Positions 54,473-64,000 of a stretch of 64,000 nucleotides of DNA are shown here, piece after piece. The DNA comes from Streptomyces curacoi (lineage in GTDB: Bacteria; Actinomycetota; Actinomycetes; Streptomycetales; Streptomycetaceae), in NCBI RefSeq assembly GCF_001513975.1, contig NZ_KQ947991.1, positions 1 to 64,000 on the forward strand, read 5' to 3'. Position 1 is the first letter of the stretch. The number at the start of each line of letters is the position of its first letter. The notes below the pieces were generated by a model, which was not told the DNA's origin, ran no database searches, and saw only the letters and a list, made by a program, of their open reading frames with translations. The position numbers were made by a program, and so were the translations under genes.

Positions 54473-56074
54473 TCACTCGCCCGGCCGTACGAAGACCGTT
54501 CGTCCGCCCACAACCGTGCGCAGGCAGACGGGGAGCTCACGGCCGGGGGTCAGATCGGGCAGGCCGGGGGTGCCGGAGCGGGGGTCGGTGGACCAGCGCG
54601 CGACCCGGTCGTCGGGGGCCTGGACCACCAGTTCGTCGGTGCGCCACACGGCGTAGTCGGCGGGCGCGCCCGGCACCAGGACGCCCGCGTCGTCGCGCCC
54701 GACCGCCCGCCAGCCGCCACGCGTGTGCGCCGTGAACGCGGCGCGCACGGAGACGCGGTGTTCGGGCGTGTGGTGGAAAGCCGCGGCACGGACCGTACCC
54801 CACGGGTCGAGCGGGGTGACCGGGCTGTCGGAGCCGAAGGCGAGCGGGACACCGCCGCGCAGCAGGGCCGCGAAGGGGTTCAGGGTGCGGGCCCGCTCGG
54901 CTCCGAGGCGCTGGGCGTACATGCCGTCCTCGCCGCCCCACAGCGCGTCGAAGGCGGGCTGGACCGAGGCGGTCAGGCCGAGTTCGACGAAGGCAGCGAT
55001 GGTGTCCGGCGTGAGCATCTCGGCGTGTTCGACGCGGTGGCGGGCGGCGCGGATCCGGGCCAGGCCGAGCTTCTCGGCGGCGGTGCGCACGCCCTCGACG
55101 ACGGCGGTCACGGCGGCGTCGCCGATCGCGTGGAAGCCCGCCTGGAGGCCGGCCTCGGTGCAGGCGACGACGTGGGCGGCGACGGCGGCCGCGTCCAGGT
55201 AGGCGGTGCCGGTGTGGCCGGCGTCGGCGTACGGCTGGTGCAGACAGGCGGTGTGCGAGCCGAGGGCGCCGTCGACGAAGAGGTCGCCGGCCGCGCCGAT
55301 CGCACCGAGCTCCCGTGCCTTGCGCACGTCCTGCTCGGCCCAGTAGCCGACGACTCGCGGGGCCGGTTCCGCGGCGGCCAGGCGCAGCAGGTCGGTGAAG
55401 TCGTCCTCGGAGGAGATCTCGGGGCCGGCGCACTCGTGGACCGAGCCGATGCCGAGGGAGGCCGCGTGCGCGAGGGCGGCGCGCTGGGCCTCGGCGCGCT
55501 GCTCCGCCGTGACGGCGGCGAGGGCGGTGGCACGCACGGCGTGGTGGGCGTCGGCGACGAGCGGGCCGTCCACCGGCCCGAGGCCGGGGGTCAGGTCCAG
55601 CAGGGCCGTCGTGACGACCGCCGAGTGGACATCGATGCGGGAGAGATAGAGGGGACGGCCGCCGGTGGCCTCGTCGAGCTCGGCGCGCGTCGGCGGCCGG
55701 CCGCCGGGCCAGCGGGCGGCGTCCCAGCCGTGGCCGAGGAGGACGCGGTCGTGCGGGCGGGCGGCGGCGAAGTCCCGTACCAGGGCCAGGGCGGCTTCCA
55801 GGGAGGGAGCACCGGACAGATCGAGGCCGGTGAGGGCGAGGCCGGTGGCCGTGGTGTGCACATGGGCGTCGGTGAACGCGGGGGTGACCAGGGCGCCGTC
55901 CAGGTCGACCACCTCGTCCACCCCGTCCGCGAAGGCGTCGGCGGCCCCCTCCGAGCCGACCCAGGCGACCTGGCCGCGCTCGACGACCATCGCGGTGGCG
56001 AACGGGTCGGCGGGGCTGTGCACTTCTCCGCGACGGAGGAGGACGGTCTTCGGCTGGGCGGTGGACTCACTCAT
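54473..56074 (-). CDS. Amidohydrolase family protein (YtcJ-like)
   Basis: A 533-residue metal-dependent hydrolase with the zinc motif TDAHVH (about 68-73), GFHAIGDAAV with a further His, RVEHAEML and GSDSPVTPLDPW with the catalytic Asp. YtcJ-like members often act on N-substituted amides or are of unknown substrate. It stands alone on the minus strand; the ppm1 gene is 550 bases downstream. Confidence 0.9.
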   Translation of the reverse strand: MSESTAQPKTVLLRRGEVHSPADPFATAMVVERGQVAWVGSEGAADAFADGVDEVVDLDGALVTPAFTDAHVHTTATGLALTGLDLSGAPSLEAALALVRDFAAARPHDRVLLGHGWDAARWPGGRPPTRAELDEATGGRPLYLSRIDVHSAVVTTALLDLTPGLGPVDGPLVADAHHAVRATALAAVTAEQRAEAQRAALAHAASLGIGSVHECAGPEISSEDDFTDLLRLAAAEPAPRVVGYWAEQDVRKARELGAIGAAGDLFVDGALGSHTACLHQPYADAGHTGTAYLDAAAVAAHVVACTEAGLQAGFHAIGDAAVTAVVEGVRTAAEKLGLARIRAARHRVEHAEMLTPDTIAAFVELGLTASVQPAFDALWGGEDGMYAQRLGAERARTLNPFAALLRGGVPLAFGSDSPVTPLDPWGTVRAAAFHHTPEHRVSVRAAFTAHTRGGWRAVGRDDAGVLVPGAPADYAVWRTDELVVQAPDDRVARWSTDPRSGTPGLPDLTPGRELPVCLRTVVGGRTVFVRPGE

Positions 56075-56153
56075 GGGAAACAGTCTCGCGCCTCACCCGG
56101 ACCGATCCTTACCCAGGTCCCTCACTGCTTGCGGCGATCGGTCCCGCGTCCGA

Positions 56154-56594
56154 TCAGATCCGCGGCGGCCGTGCCTCGTACGGCGTCGACAGCACCACCG
56201 TCGTCCGGGTCGACACCCCCGCCAGCGAGCGCAGCCGGGCCAACAGCTCCTCCAGCTCGTGCGGGGTCGCCACCCGCACCTTGAGGATGTAGTTCTCGTC
56301 GCCCGCGACGCTGTGGCACGCCTCGATCTCGGGCACACCGGCAAGCCGGTCCGCGATGTCATCAGGGGCGCTGGGGTCGAACGGCTTCACCGAGATGAAG
56401 GCGGTCATGGGCAGTCCCACCGCCTCGGGGTCCACGACCGCGGCATAGCCGCGGATGACGCCGCGCTGCTCCAGCCGGCGCACCCGCTGGTGCACGGCCG
56501 ACGTGGACAGCCCCGTGGCCTTGCCCAGGTCGGTGTAGCTCATCCGCCCGTCCTTGACGAGCAGCTGCACGATCTGTCGGTCCAGCTCCTCCAT
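56154..56594 (-). CDS. Lrp/AsnC-family regulator
   Basis: A 146-residue regulator with helix-turn-helix MSYTDLGKATGLSTSAVHQRV (split at 20) and an RAM/AsnC ligand domain (from about 65, with HSVAGDENYILKVRV). Start ATG at 56594 follows TAGGTT by eight bases, so a leaderless or short-leader transcript is possible. It is divergent from a hypothetical gene at 56862 and may control itself and neighbours; the effector amino acid is unknown. Confidence 0.92.
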   Translation of the reverse strand: MEELDRQIVQLLVKDGRMSYTDLGKATGLSTSAVHQRVRRLEQRGVIRGYAAVVDPEAVGLPMTAFISVKPFDPSAPDDIADRLAGVPEIEACHSVAGDENYILKVRVATPHELEELLARLRSLAGVSTRTTVVLSTPYEARPPRI

Positions 56595-56861
56595 GGCGCA
56601 AGAACCTACAGTGCCGCTGATCTCCTCGGATACCTGAGCAGCCCAGGTCATGCCCGGTTTGTGATGTGGCGGGGAGCGACCGTGAGCCGACCGAGGGACA
56701 AACCGGCCGCGTCGGGCACCTGCGGGAGGCATGTGACGAACGCCACAGGCCTCGAACAGGCTCCGTGATGTTCTTGTGATTACCGCTGAGACCGGACGGG
56801 AAGTGCTTGCTGTGGTCGAGGCCGCAGCGCCTTCACGGCCCAGCCCGAGGGGGAGAATCCC

Positions 56862-57299
56862 ATGCAGAGTCTTAAGCGCCCTGGTCGTACCGCACCCAAG
56901 CGGCAGCAGCCGGTCATCGAGCCCACTCCGGAGGGTGTCGAACCCGACGCCCTGGAGGACGACGAACTCGACGCGTACGACACCTTCGAGATGTACCGGG
57001 TGATCTGCCCGGACTGCGCGCAGCCCATCGCCCTGCTGGCGGACGAGGAGGTCCTGCCGGAGCACGCGCTGTGTGCCTCGCCGTGGAACCCGTTCGGCCT
57101 CACGGTGTGCGCCGGCACCGGCCGCAGGGCCTCCGAGGCCCGCTCCGCGGACGAGTCGGTGGAGCCCCAGGAGCAGGACACGGCCCTGCTGTTGACGCTC
57201 CCTCAGGGGCTGAACTGGCGGACCCAGCCCTTCTCGCATGTCGGCGGCCCGGGCTCACGCCCGATCAGGATCCCCGTCATGCGACGCCAGGCCGCCTGA
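56862..57299 (+). CDS. Hypothetical protein with a CxxC zinc-finger-like motif
   Basis: A 145-residue protein, probably conserved in Streptomyces. It has an acidic N-terminal half (EDDELDAYDTFEMYRV), VICPDCAQPIALL with a single CxxC, and a second pair of Cys further on (CASPWNPFGLTVCAG), consistent with a metal site of CxxC plus two cysteines. GAGGGGGAG precedes the ATG. No function can be given. A 13-bp hairpin follows. Confidence 0.75.
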   Translation: MQSLKRPGRTAPKRQQPVIEPTPEGVEPDALEDDELDAYDTFEMYRVICPDCAQPIALLADEEVLPEHALCASPWNPFGLTVCAGTGRRASEARSADESVEPQEQDTALLLTLPQGLNWRTQPFSHVGGPGSRPIRIPVMRRQAA

Positions 57300-57341
57300 G
57301 CGCAGGCCACACCGCTCGCGTCGCTCAATCCCAGTAGCTGC

Positions 57342-57376
57342 CCTGCACCATGGCTCGCAGGCTGCCATGGTGCAGG
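57342..57376 (+). terminator. Hairpin after the hypothetical gene
   Basis: CCTGCACCATGGC (57342-57354) pairs perfectly with GCCATGGTGCAGG (57364-57376), 9-base loop, 43 bases after the stop. Confidence 0.7.
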
Positions 57377-57377
57377 A

Positions 57378-57536
57378 TCAGATACAGGGGACCTGGCGCA
57401 CCGGATACTCGTCGAGCGGTGCCGGGTGGTCGCCATCGGCCACGGCAAATCCCTCTGGACGCCAGTGGGCTGACGGTTCGTCAGCCAGCGTCAGGTGGGC
57501 AGAGAGGAGCCGGACATCGGCGAACTCACGCCCGAA
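57378..57536 (-). pseudogene. Possible remnant coding fragment without start
   Basis: Minus-strand frame of 52 codons ending ...EYPVRQVPCI, bounded upstream by a stop and lacking any ATG, GTG or TTG near its start. Composition (HLTLADEPSAHWRPEGFAVADG) looks protein-like rather than random. It may be the decayed end of a gene. I cannot name a parent. Confidence 0.3.
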
Positions 57537-57581
57537 TCAGACTGACGGTGACTTGTCCCCCCACCTCCGCGTTGCCCTGGT

Positions 57582-57830
57582 ATGCCCCTCTCCTATTCAG
57601 CGACCGGGCCGCAGCGCCGCATCTTCGTCCCGCGACCTGCAGGAACGGTTCCGCCGACGCCTCCGCAGCAGCCGGATCCGCCCATCTACCAGGATCTGAT
57701 GCGCATGTGGGCCGACCGTGGCCGCACCCTGCCCGGGCGCCACGACCCGGAGTGGATCCGGCTCACGGCGCCGCAGGTCAAGCGTGGCCAGTTCAGCGCC
57801 CTTCGGGACCCGCTACGTGACGGGCGATGA
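57582..57830 (+). CDS. Small hypothetical protein
   Basis: An 82-residue frame containing WADRGRTLPGRHDPEWIRLTAP, which resembles short Streptomyces proteins I have seen but cannot name. There is no clear ribosome binding site, and the end overlaps the convergent acyl-CoA dehydrogenase gene by 38 bases. Moderately likely to be real. Confidence 0.4.
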   Translation: MPLSYSATGPQRRIFVPRPAGTVPPTPPQQPDPPIYQDLMRMWADRGRTLPGRHDPEWIRLTAPQVKRGQFSALRDPLRDGR

Positions 57831-58965
57831 CCATCCGCTGGATCTGGTTCGTGCCCTCGACGATCTGCAGGACCTTGGCCTCGCGCATATAGCGCTCCGC
57901 CGGGAAGTCCGCGGTGTAGCCGTACCCGCCGAGAATCTGGACGGCGTCGGTCGTGACCCGCATCGCGGTGTCGGTGCAGTGCAGCTTGGCCATCGCCGCC
58001 TGCTTGGCGAACGGCCGGCCCGCGTCACGCAGCCGCGCCGCCGCCAGATACAGCGCGCGCCCGGCCTCGATCTGGGTCGCCATGTCGGCGAGCATGAAGC
58101 GCAGCCCCTGGAAGTCGGCGATCCGCTTCCCGAACTGCCGTCGCTCGGTGGCGTACGCGACCGCCTCGTCCAGCGCCGCCTGGGCCACGCCGATCGCGCA
58201 GGCCGCGATGCCGAGCCGACCGGAGTCGAGCGCGGACAGGGCGATCGAGAAGCCCTGGCCCTCGTCACCGATGCGCCGCTCGTCCGGGACCCGGACGCCG
58301 TCGAAGTGGACCTGGGCCGTGGGCGAGCCCTTCATGCCCATCTTCTTCTCGGGCGCCGCCGCGCTCACCCCCTGCGCGTCACCGGGCACCAGGAACGCGG
58401 TGATCCCGCGCGGCCCCTCCTCGCCGGTACGCGCCATGACCGTGTAGAAGTCGGCGACGCCGCCGTGGGTGATCCAGGCCTTGGTGCCGGTGATCACCCA
58501 GTCGCCGCCGTCCCGCACCGCCTTCGTGCGCAGGGAGGCCGCGTCCGAGCCGGACGACGGTTCGGAGAGGCAGTAGGCGCCGAGCAGCCCGCCGCCGAGC
58601 ATCGCGGGCAGGTGCTCGACCTGCTGCTGCTTGGTGCCGTAGGTGGCGAGAGCGTAGGAGGCCAGCGTGTGCACGCTGACGCCGAGGCCGACGGTGAGGC
58701 GGGCCGCGGCGAGCTCTTCGAGGACCTGGAGGTAGACCTCGTACGGCTGCTCGCCGCCGCCGTACTCGGCGTCGTACGGCAGGCCGAGCAGTCCGGATGA
58801 GGAGAGCAGGGTGAAGACCTCGCGCGGGAAGTGCCCGGCGTCCTCCTCCTCGGCCGCCTTCGGGGCGATCTCGCGCTGCGCGATGTCGCGGACGAGCGAG
58901 AGCAGATCCCGGGCCTCGTCCGTGGGCAGTTGACGATCCACCGGCTGCGGGGCGCGGTCGGGCAT
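57793..58965 (-). CDS. Acyl-CoA dehydrogenase
   Basis: A 390-residue FAD enzyme that makes the alpha-beta double bond in acyl-CoA during fatty or branched-chain acid breakdown. Signatures are AYCLSEPSSGSDAASL, WITGTKAWITHGG, and QILGGYGYTADFPAERYMREAK followed by QIVEGTNQIQR, cited in parts, with the catalytic glutamate in VEGTNQ (about 372). The ATG at 58965 follows GGGAGGA; the frame continues 52 codons upstream into non-coding sequence. Chain-length preference cannot be read. Confidence 0.94.
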   Translation of the reverse strand: MPDRAPQPVDRQLPTDEARDLLSLVRDIAQREIAPKAAEEEDAGHFPREVFTLLSSSGLLGLPYDAEYGGGEQPYEVYLQVLEELAAARLTVGLGVSVHTLASYALATYGTKQQQVEHLPAMLGGGLLGAYCLSEPSSGSDAASLRTKAVRDGGDWVITGTKAWITHGGVADFYTVMARTGEEGPRGITAFLVPGDAQGVSAAAPEKKMGMKGSPTAQVHFDGVRVPDERRIGDEGQGFSIALSALDSGRLGIAACAIGVAQAALDEAVAYATERRQFGKRIADFQGLRFMLADMATQIEAGRALYLAAARLRDAGRPFAKQAAMAKLHCTDTAMRVTTDAVQILGGYGYTADFPAERYMREAKVLQIVEGTNQIQRMVIARHVAGPEGR

Positions 58966-59185
58966 GGCGACGATCCTCCCTGTCGGGCACATCGGCGGAC
59001 GTCCGCCTTGGGTGGGGCGGCTCCGCCGGGTCTCACTGATGCCGGGCCGGTGCTCGCATCCCGGGTCTCGGAAGCTGCTGACCAGCGGCTGTGCGCTGTG
59101 AGTATGCCCGATCAGAGGCACCCCGTCACCAGTTAACGACCGCTTACTTCAAGAAGTATCGAGCAACACACGCGTCCGTCGAAAT

Positions 59186-59226
59186 TGGTCCGAACCATTG
59201 ACGTACTGGTCTAGTCCTCCTACCTT
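59186..59226 (+). promoter_or_regulatory. Chitinase promoter with two DasR-like repeats
   Basis: TGGTCCGAACCA (59186-59197) and TGGTCTAGTCCT (59207-59218) flank and overlap -35 TTGACG (59198-59203); TACCTT at 59221-59226 is the -10, 17 bases later. Paired 12-bp TGGTCnnnACC-type repeats around the -35 are the known control sites of Streptomyces chitinase genes, and the second matches a dre half-site core. Confidence 0.85.
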
Positions 59227-59300
59227 GGCGAAGCGATTCCCGCCATCGTGTTCATGCCAATCGGCGCACGTTCCCCTCTCCCCCACGGAGGAGACACCCG

Positions 59301-60533
<1,233 letters not shown>

Positions 60534-60552
60534 CCGGGCCCACGGGGGACTT

Positions 60553-60581
60553 GGGGCGGAGGACCACGAGGCCTCCGCCCC
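60553..60581. terminator. Terminator between chitinase and tetR-type gene
   Basis: GGGGCGGAGG (60553-60562) pairs with CCTCCGCCCC (60572-60581), between convergent genes, followed by TTGTG. Confidence 0.75.
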
Positions 60582-60595
60582 TTGTGCGGGCCGGG

Positions 60596-61255
60596 TCAGC
60601 CGTCCCGGCGGGCGGGCCCGGGAGCCTTGTAGGAGGGGTCGAGCTCCTCGATGGCCCGCATGGCGCCGCCCAGGGTCTTCACCAGCAGGTCGCGCATGGT
60701 GTCACGGGGCAGTTCGGGGTGGTCTATCCAGTCGAGGGTGGCGCCCTCCACGCTGCACACCCAGGCGAGCAGTCCCATCCGGGCGAGCGGGGCGATGTCG
60801 GTGCGGCCGTACGCCCCCTCGGCGATGGTCGCCACGATCGCCTCGCGCACGCCGTCCCGGATGGCGTGCACCTCGGCGTCGAAGCCGACACCGCCGCTGA
60901 CGATGGTGCGATAGGCGGCCTGGTTGTGCTCGGCGTAGCGGAGATAGCTTTCGATGGTGCGGTGGACCCGGTCCACCGGCTGCAGTTCGAGGCCGCTCGC
61001 GGCATAGGTGACCAGGTCGGCGACGGAGTCCTGGATGATCGCCAGGTAGTAGCCGCGCTTGGACTGGAAGTAGTAGTAGATGAGCCCCTTGGCGACATGG
61101 GCCTGCCGGGCGATGTCGTCCATGGAGAGCGCGTCGTACGACGTGTCGGCGAACAACTTCCGCCCGATGGCGATGAGTTCGGCCCGGCGCGCCACCGAGC
61201 GCTCGGTGCCGCGGGCCCGGGGTCGGGCCGTCTCGCGCTGTTGACTAATATTCAA
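60596..61255 (-). CDS. TetR-family regulator
   Basis: A 219-residue repressor-type regulator with helix-turn-helix LSMDDIARQAHVAKGLIYYYFQSKRGYY (parts) at about 40-66 and a helical ligand domain. I chose the TTG at 61255, preceded by AGGG at a good distance; the frame runs 34 codons further to a GTG without a ribosome binding site. No divergent partner points to a target, though the small membrane peptide gene lies upstream. Confidence 0.85.
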   Translation of the reverse strand: MNISQQRETARPRARGTERSVARRAELIAIGRKLFADTSYDALSMDDIARQAHVAKGLIYYYFQSKRGYYLAIIQDSVADLVTYAASGLELQPVDRVHRTIESYLRYAEHNQAAYRTIVSGGVGFDAEVHAIRDGVREAIVATIAEGAYGRTDIAPLARMGLLAWVCSVEGATLDWIDHPELPRDTMRDLLVKTLGGAMRAIEELDPSYKAPGPARRDG

Positions 61256-61402
61256 TTCAGACCCTGGTTTTCCAACGGGCGGCGGGATGTCGGCAGTATG
61301 GCAGACCTGCGCCAGCTGCTCGTTCGAGTCTGATCGACTTTGATGAAACCGCTTCACCCGGGGTCGTTATATGTCCGACCATGGGGTCTCGTGTGTGTCA
61401 GG

Positions 61403-61543
61403 TCACAGCAGGCCGAGCTGGGTGACGAGCATCGCGACGACCACGACGAGGGTCCAGCCCATGACGTGCTCGAAGATCTCCGGGCCGTCTTCCTCGGGGC
61501 CGCCGGTGCGTATGTGGTCGGCTGTGGCTGAGTGTGCGGTCAT
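61403..61543 (-). CDS. 46-residue single-span membrane peptide
   Basis: MTAHSATADHIRTGGPEEDG, then EIFEHVMGWTLVVVVAMLVTQLGLL: an acidic start and one C-terminal membrane span. AAGGTGGG lies before the ATG. Probably a conserved Streptomyces small gene (a homologue is at the equivalent place in S. coelicolor, from memory). Function unknown. Confidence 0.65.
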   Translation of the reverse strand: MTAHSATADHIRTGGPEEDGPEIFEHVMGWTLVVVVAMLVTQLGLL

Positions 61544-61598
61544 ATGCCCACCTTGCCACCGAGGCCCGCGCTTGCGGCGGAGACGTTGCTCACAGCAC

Positions 61599-61624
61599 AA
61601 GGGCCCCGGTTCACCGGGGCCCTT
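61599..61624 (-). terminator. Terminator after the C39-like peptidase gene
   Basis: AAGGGCCCCGGT and ACCGGGGCCCTT are nearly adjacent (61599-61610, 61613-61624), giving a stable stem-loop 23 bases past the minus-strand stop at 61647. Confidence 0.75.
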
Positions 61625-61646
61625 CCGTGCCTCCGTGCCCGGCGGC

Positions 61647-63011
61647 TCAGCGCACGCCCACCGCGGCGAGCGCGGCGCGCCGGCGCGGCGTGGGACGCGC
61701 CGGGAAGTAGAGGTAACAGACGCCGCCCGTGCCGGAGACGATCTTGCCGCTGGCGTTGTACCGCTTGGTCCTCAGCCAGATGTTCTCGAACTCGCGCCGC
61801 TTGTAGACGCGCCGCACGGCCTCGTTGCTCGGTGAGTTCGGGTCGTTGGCGATCACGTCGCCGTCGGCGGTGAAGCCGATGACCGTCATCAGATGACCGG
61901 CGGTGCCGTACCCCGCCCCGGTCAGTTCCTTCTCCAGGAAGGACTGCGACGTTATGGCCGGGATGCCGGCCGCGATCAGCGTCTCCAGGTCGGTGAGCGA
62001 GCCGAGCCGGGTGACCACGCCTTGCAGGTCCTTGAAGGTGGCCGCGTAGGCGGCGTTGAACGGCCAGTTGCCGCAGCCCTCGTACTGGTAGTCATAGGTG
62101 AACCGGGCCGCGTGACAGACCTGCGGGTCGGCGTACGACGGGTCGACCCAGGCCAGCTGCTCGGGGGTGAGCCGGCCGCCCCAGTACTCGATGATCATCT
62201 GCGAGGAGGTGGGGCTGCACCAGGCCTCACCGCCGTTGTCGTACTCCGGGTACTGGCCCACGTGGATCTCCTGCGAGTAGCGCGGGACGATCAGCTCCTG
62301 GGCCAGGCCGGGGGCGGAGGCCGGGACGGTGAAGCGGTCGGGGACGTCCGAGCCCATCACGCCGGCCCGCCAGACGGTGGGGGTGAGCTTCGTGCCAGGC
62401 CTGCGGAAGAGGGTCAGCCGCAGCCGGTACGAGGTCAGCCGCAGCCCGGAGGCCGGATCGTCGATGGCGAACGTGTCCGTCCAGATGCTGCTCTTGTCGT
62501 CGCTCTGGTCGTCGACCGAGGTCCGCCTGATGTCCCGGTCGCCGGCGGCCCAGCGGCCCATCACGTACCAGGGGGTGGCGGTGCCGTCGGAGTACGCGCC
62601 CTTCAGCTCGATCTGGAGCCAGGTGCCGTCGGGGGTGTGCGCGTTCCAGGAGGCGATCGCCTCGGTGGCGGGGACGGCGAGCCGGTGGACGGGGGACGTC
62701 CAGGTCGCGTACTCCCAGCGGGCGCTGTTGCCGGTGTGCGGGTCGGTGTAGTCGGTGGTGCCGGCGGGCCTGGCGATCACGATGCCGGGTCGGGCGCCGG
62801 CGAGGGCACGGGTGCCCCGGGCTGCGCCGCTGCGCCAGTCGCTGTACGTGGTCCAGGCGCGGTTGTCGACGGTGCGGGGCGGGGCCTGTGCGGGGGCGGG
62901 GGCGTCGGCGGTGCCGCCTGTGGCGACCGCCGGGCCCGCGCTGCCGGCGACGACGGCCGCGACCGTGGCGGCCAGGACGGTTCTGCGGGACGGCTGTTCG
63001 GCTCTGCTCAT
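61647..63011 (-). CDS. Tat-exported C39-like peptidase
   Basis: A 454-residue exported protein. A twin-arginine motif (SRRTVLAATVAAVVAG) near the start predicts Tat secretion. The middle is a beta-rich domain and the C-terminal half a papain-like C39-type domain with GEAWCSPTSSQMII (nucleophile Cys), GHLMTVIGF (His) and NDPNS (Asp/Asn). Activity against peptide bonds or cell wall is likely but unproven. The ATG at 63011 follows GGGGG. Confidence 0.88.
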   Translation of the reverse strand: MSRAEQPSRRTVLAATVAAVVAGSAGPAVATGGTADAPAPAQAPPRTVDNRAWTTYSDWRSGAARGTRALAGARPGIVIARPAGTTDYTDPHTGNSARWEYATWTSPVHRLAVPATEAIASWNAHTPDGTWLQIELKGAYSDGTATPWYVMGRWAAGDRDIRRTSVDDQSDDKSSIWTDTFAIDDPASGLRLTSYRLRLTLFRRPGTKLTPTVWRAGVMGSDVPDRFTVPASAPGLAQELIVPRYSQEIHVGQYPEYDNGGEAWCSPTSSQMIIEYWGGRLTPEQLAWVDPSYADPQVCHAARFTYDYQYEGCGNWPFNAAYAATFKDLQGVVTRLGSLTDLETLIAAGIPAITSQSFLEKELTGAGYGTAGHLMTVIGFTADGDVIANDPNSPSNEAVRRVYKRREFENIWLRTKRYNASGKIVSGTGGVCYLYFPARPTPRRRAALAAVGVR

Positions 63012-63209
63012 GGGCGGAAGACCCCCAAGTGTCCGAGTCGGGCGGGTCCGGTGCACAGCTGTCCGCCCACTATGAACGCAGGCGGCAACGTCTGCCAGCA
63101 CTTCGGGCCTGGCGCGCCCACGAATATGGGGGTGACCACTGGCAGGGCCCGGGCCGGCACCCGGGCCTCGACACTCCGTACGGGCACGTGGAGGTGACCG
63201 AGATGGTGT

Positions 63210-63243
63210 CCCGGCGTCCGCCGCCGAGGTGGCGGACGCCGGG
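63210..63243 (-). terminator. Terminator of the APC permease gene
   Basis: CCCGGCGTCCGCC (63210-63222) pairs with GGCGGACGCCGGG (63231-63243), a perfect 13-bp stem 42 bases past the permease stop. Confidence 0.75.
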
Positions 63244-63284
63244 AGAGGGTGGCGGAGCGCCGGACGGGCTCCGCTGACGTGGCG

Positions 63285-64000
63285 TCAGACGAGGTCCATC
63301 GCCGCGACCTCGTCGGGGCGGCCGTAGCTGACCGGGCCGTGGAAGCGGCGGCGGGCGGTGGCGAACCACCAGACCGTGGCGACGGCCAGGACGACGGCCA
63401 GGGCGATCGGCGCGTAGTTGAAGGAGTGGGCGGTGATCGGCGAGGCCTGCGGCAGCATGAACAGGACGCTGCTGAGCAGGATCCAGGTCACCGCGACGAC
63501 ACCGACCGGCCGGCCCCAGCGGCCCAGATGCCAGGGCCCTGGCTGGAACTCGTCGCCCAGTCGCAGCCGGAGCAGGATCGGGACGGCGTACGCGAGGAAG
63601 AGCCCGACGACGTTGACGCTGACGATGGCGGTGAACGCCGTGTGGGACCACCAGCCGGGCAGGACGAGCGCCAGCGAGCAGGCCACCGCCAGCCACACCG
63701 CCTTGACGGGCGTGCGCGTGCGCGGCGAGACCGAGTGCCACCAGCGGGAGCCGGGCATCGCGCCGTCCCGGGAGAAGGCGAAGATCTGCCGGGTGTTGCT
63801 GGTGAGATTGGCGAGGCCGCAGAAGAGCATGGCGCCGATCACGATCAACAGCAGCGCCTTCGCGGTGCCGACTCCGAGCCCGTCGATCAGGATCTGCACG
63901 GGAGGTGCGTCGGCGCTCGCCACCCGGTCGTAGTCACGAATGCTGTAGACCAATGCGAGCATCAGCAGCAGTCCTGCGATCGCCGAGTAAGCGATCGCCC
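63285..64000 (-). CDS. APC-family amino acid permease, cut by window end
   Basis: The C-terminal 238 codons of a permease of the amino acid/polyamine/organocation superfamily, open through the right edge. At least six membrane spans are visible, with SNTRQIFAFSRDGAMPGSRWWHSVSPRTRTP (parts) between the middle ones, typical of the BAT1/GABA permease type. The start is beyond the window. Specificity is not readable. Confidence 0.9.
   Translation of the reverse strand, partial: AIAYSAIAGLLLMLALVYSIRDYDRVASADAPPVQILIDGLGVGTAKALLLIVIGAMLFCGLANLTSNTRQIFAFSRDGAMPGSRWWHSVSPRTRTPVKAVWLAVACSLALVLPGWWSHTAFTAIVSVNVVGLFLAYAVPILLRLRLGDEFQPGPWHLGRWGRPVGVVAVTWILLSSVLFMLPQASPITAHSFNYAPIALAVVLAVATVWWFATARRRFHGPVSYGRPDEVAAMDLV

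Noticed and set aside
53837..56284. Plus-strand frame of 815 codons opposite the amidohydrolase
   Set aside because: Shadow of the amidohydrolase; Gly/Val/Asp-rich with no domain.

Overview
The window is high-GC actinobacterial chromosome, almost certainly from a Streptomyces. Codon use is strongly third-position G/C, there are many GTG starts and ATGA/GTGA overlaps, and the window holds a conservon, smeA-sffA, rbpA, a polyprenol-phosphate mannosyltransferase and a secreted GH18 chitinase. The order crr-ptsI ... smeA-sffA ... rbpA ... ppm1 ... chitinase matches, from memory, the S. coelicolor SCO1390-SCO1430 segment. That identification is recall, not a search.

0-13.4 kb: the left edge is the upstream leader of an rRNA operon reading leftwards out of the window (no mature rRNA is inside). 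Divergent from it is crr-ptsI (PTS EIIA and enzyme I), with a near-perfect DasR operator upstream. Then come a hypothetical protein, acetoacetyl-CoA synthetase, a GH31 glycosidase, a NUDIX hydrolase, a secreted VanX-type D-Ala-D-Ala dipeptidase, a DUF35/Ltp-thiolase pair and an EAL-CBS-GGDEF signalling protein. 13.9-16.3 kb: glpF-glpK. 16.3-24.3 kb: a conservon (cvnA-B-C-D, minus strand) with a full-length OplAH-type 5-oxoprolinase/hydantoinase gene between cvnC and cvnD.

24.7-34 kb: a small membrane protein gene, an N-methyl amino acid oxidase gene and a three-gene minus-strand operon for a 1549-residue SMC-like ATPase and two smaller partners. It resembles MukBEF/MksBEF/Wadjet layouts but has no JetD/MksG nuclease, and its Walker B reads Asp-Asn. 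34-39.4 kb: GntR regulator, MFS transporter, DUF1445 protein and pxpA-pxpB-pxpC, a 5-oxoproline use operon. 39.4-42.5 kb: SGNH hydrolase and two GT4 glycosyltransferases, all coupled by ATGA overlaps. 42.8-47.1 kb: HEAT-repeat protein, ankyrin protein, and smeA-sffA (sporulation-septum membrane protein and its FtsK-like partner).

47-64 kb: PdxR/MocR regulator divergent from a YczE membrane protein, GDPD phosphodiesterase, UMF1-type MFS, rbpA with a textbook sigma-R promoter, fxsA, ppm1, an amidohydrolase, an Lrp/AsnC regulator, small hypothetical genes, acyl-CoA dehydrogenase, GH18 chitinase with DasR-like repeats in its promoter, a TetR regulator, a 46-residue membrane peptide, a Tat-exported C39-like peptidase, and an APC permease cut by the window end.

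The genes are mostly core metabolism, signalling and cell-envelope functions; I see no transposases, integrases, tRNAs or CRISPR arrays. The signals most worth a second look are the SMC operon, the oxoprolinase inside the conservon next to a second oxoprolinase system 16 kb away, an over-represented 12-bp palindrome CACGCGCGCGTG, tandem repeats that start in the last codons of genes, a 24-bp perfect palindrome upstream of rbpA, and DasR-type sites at both ends of the window.
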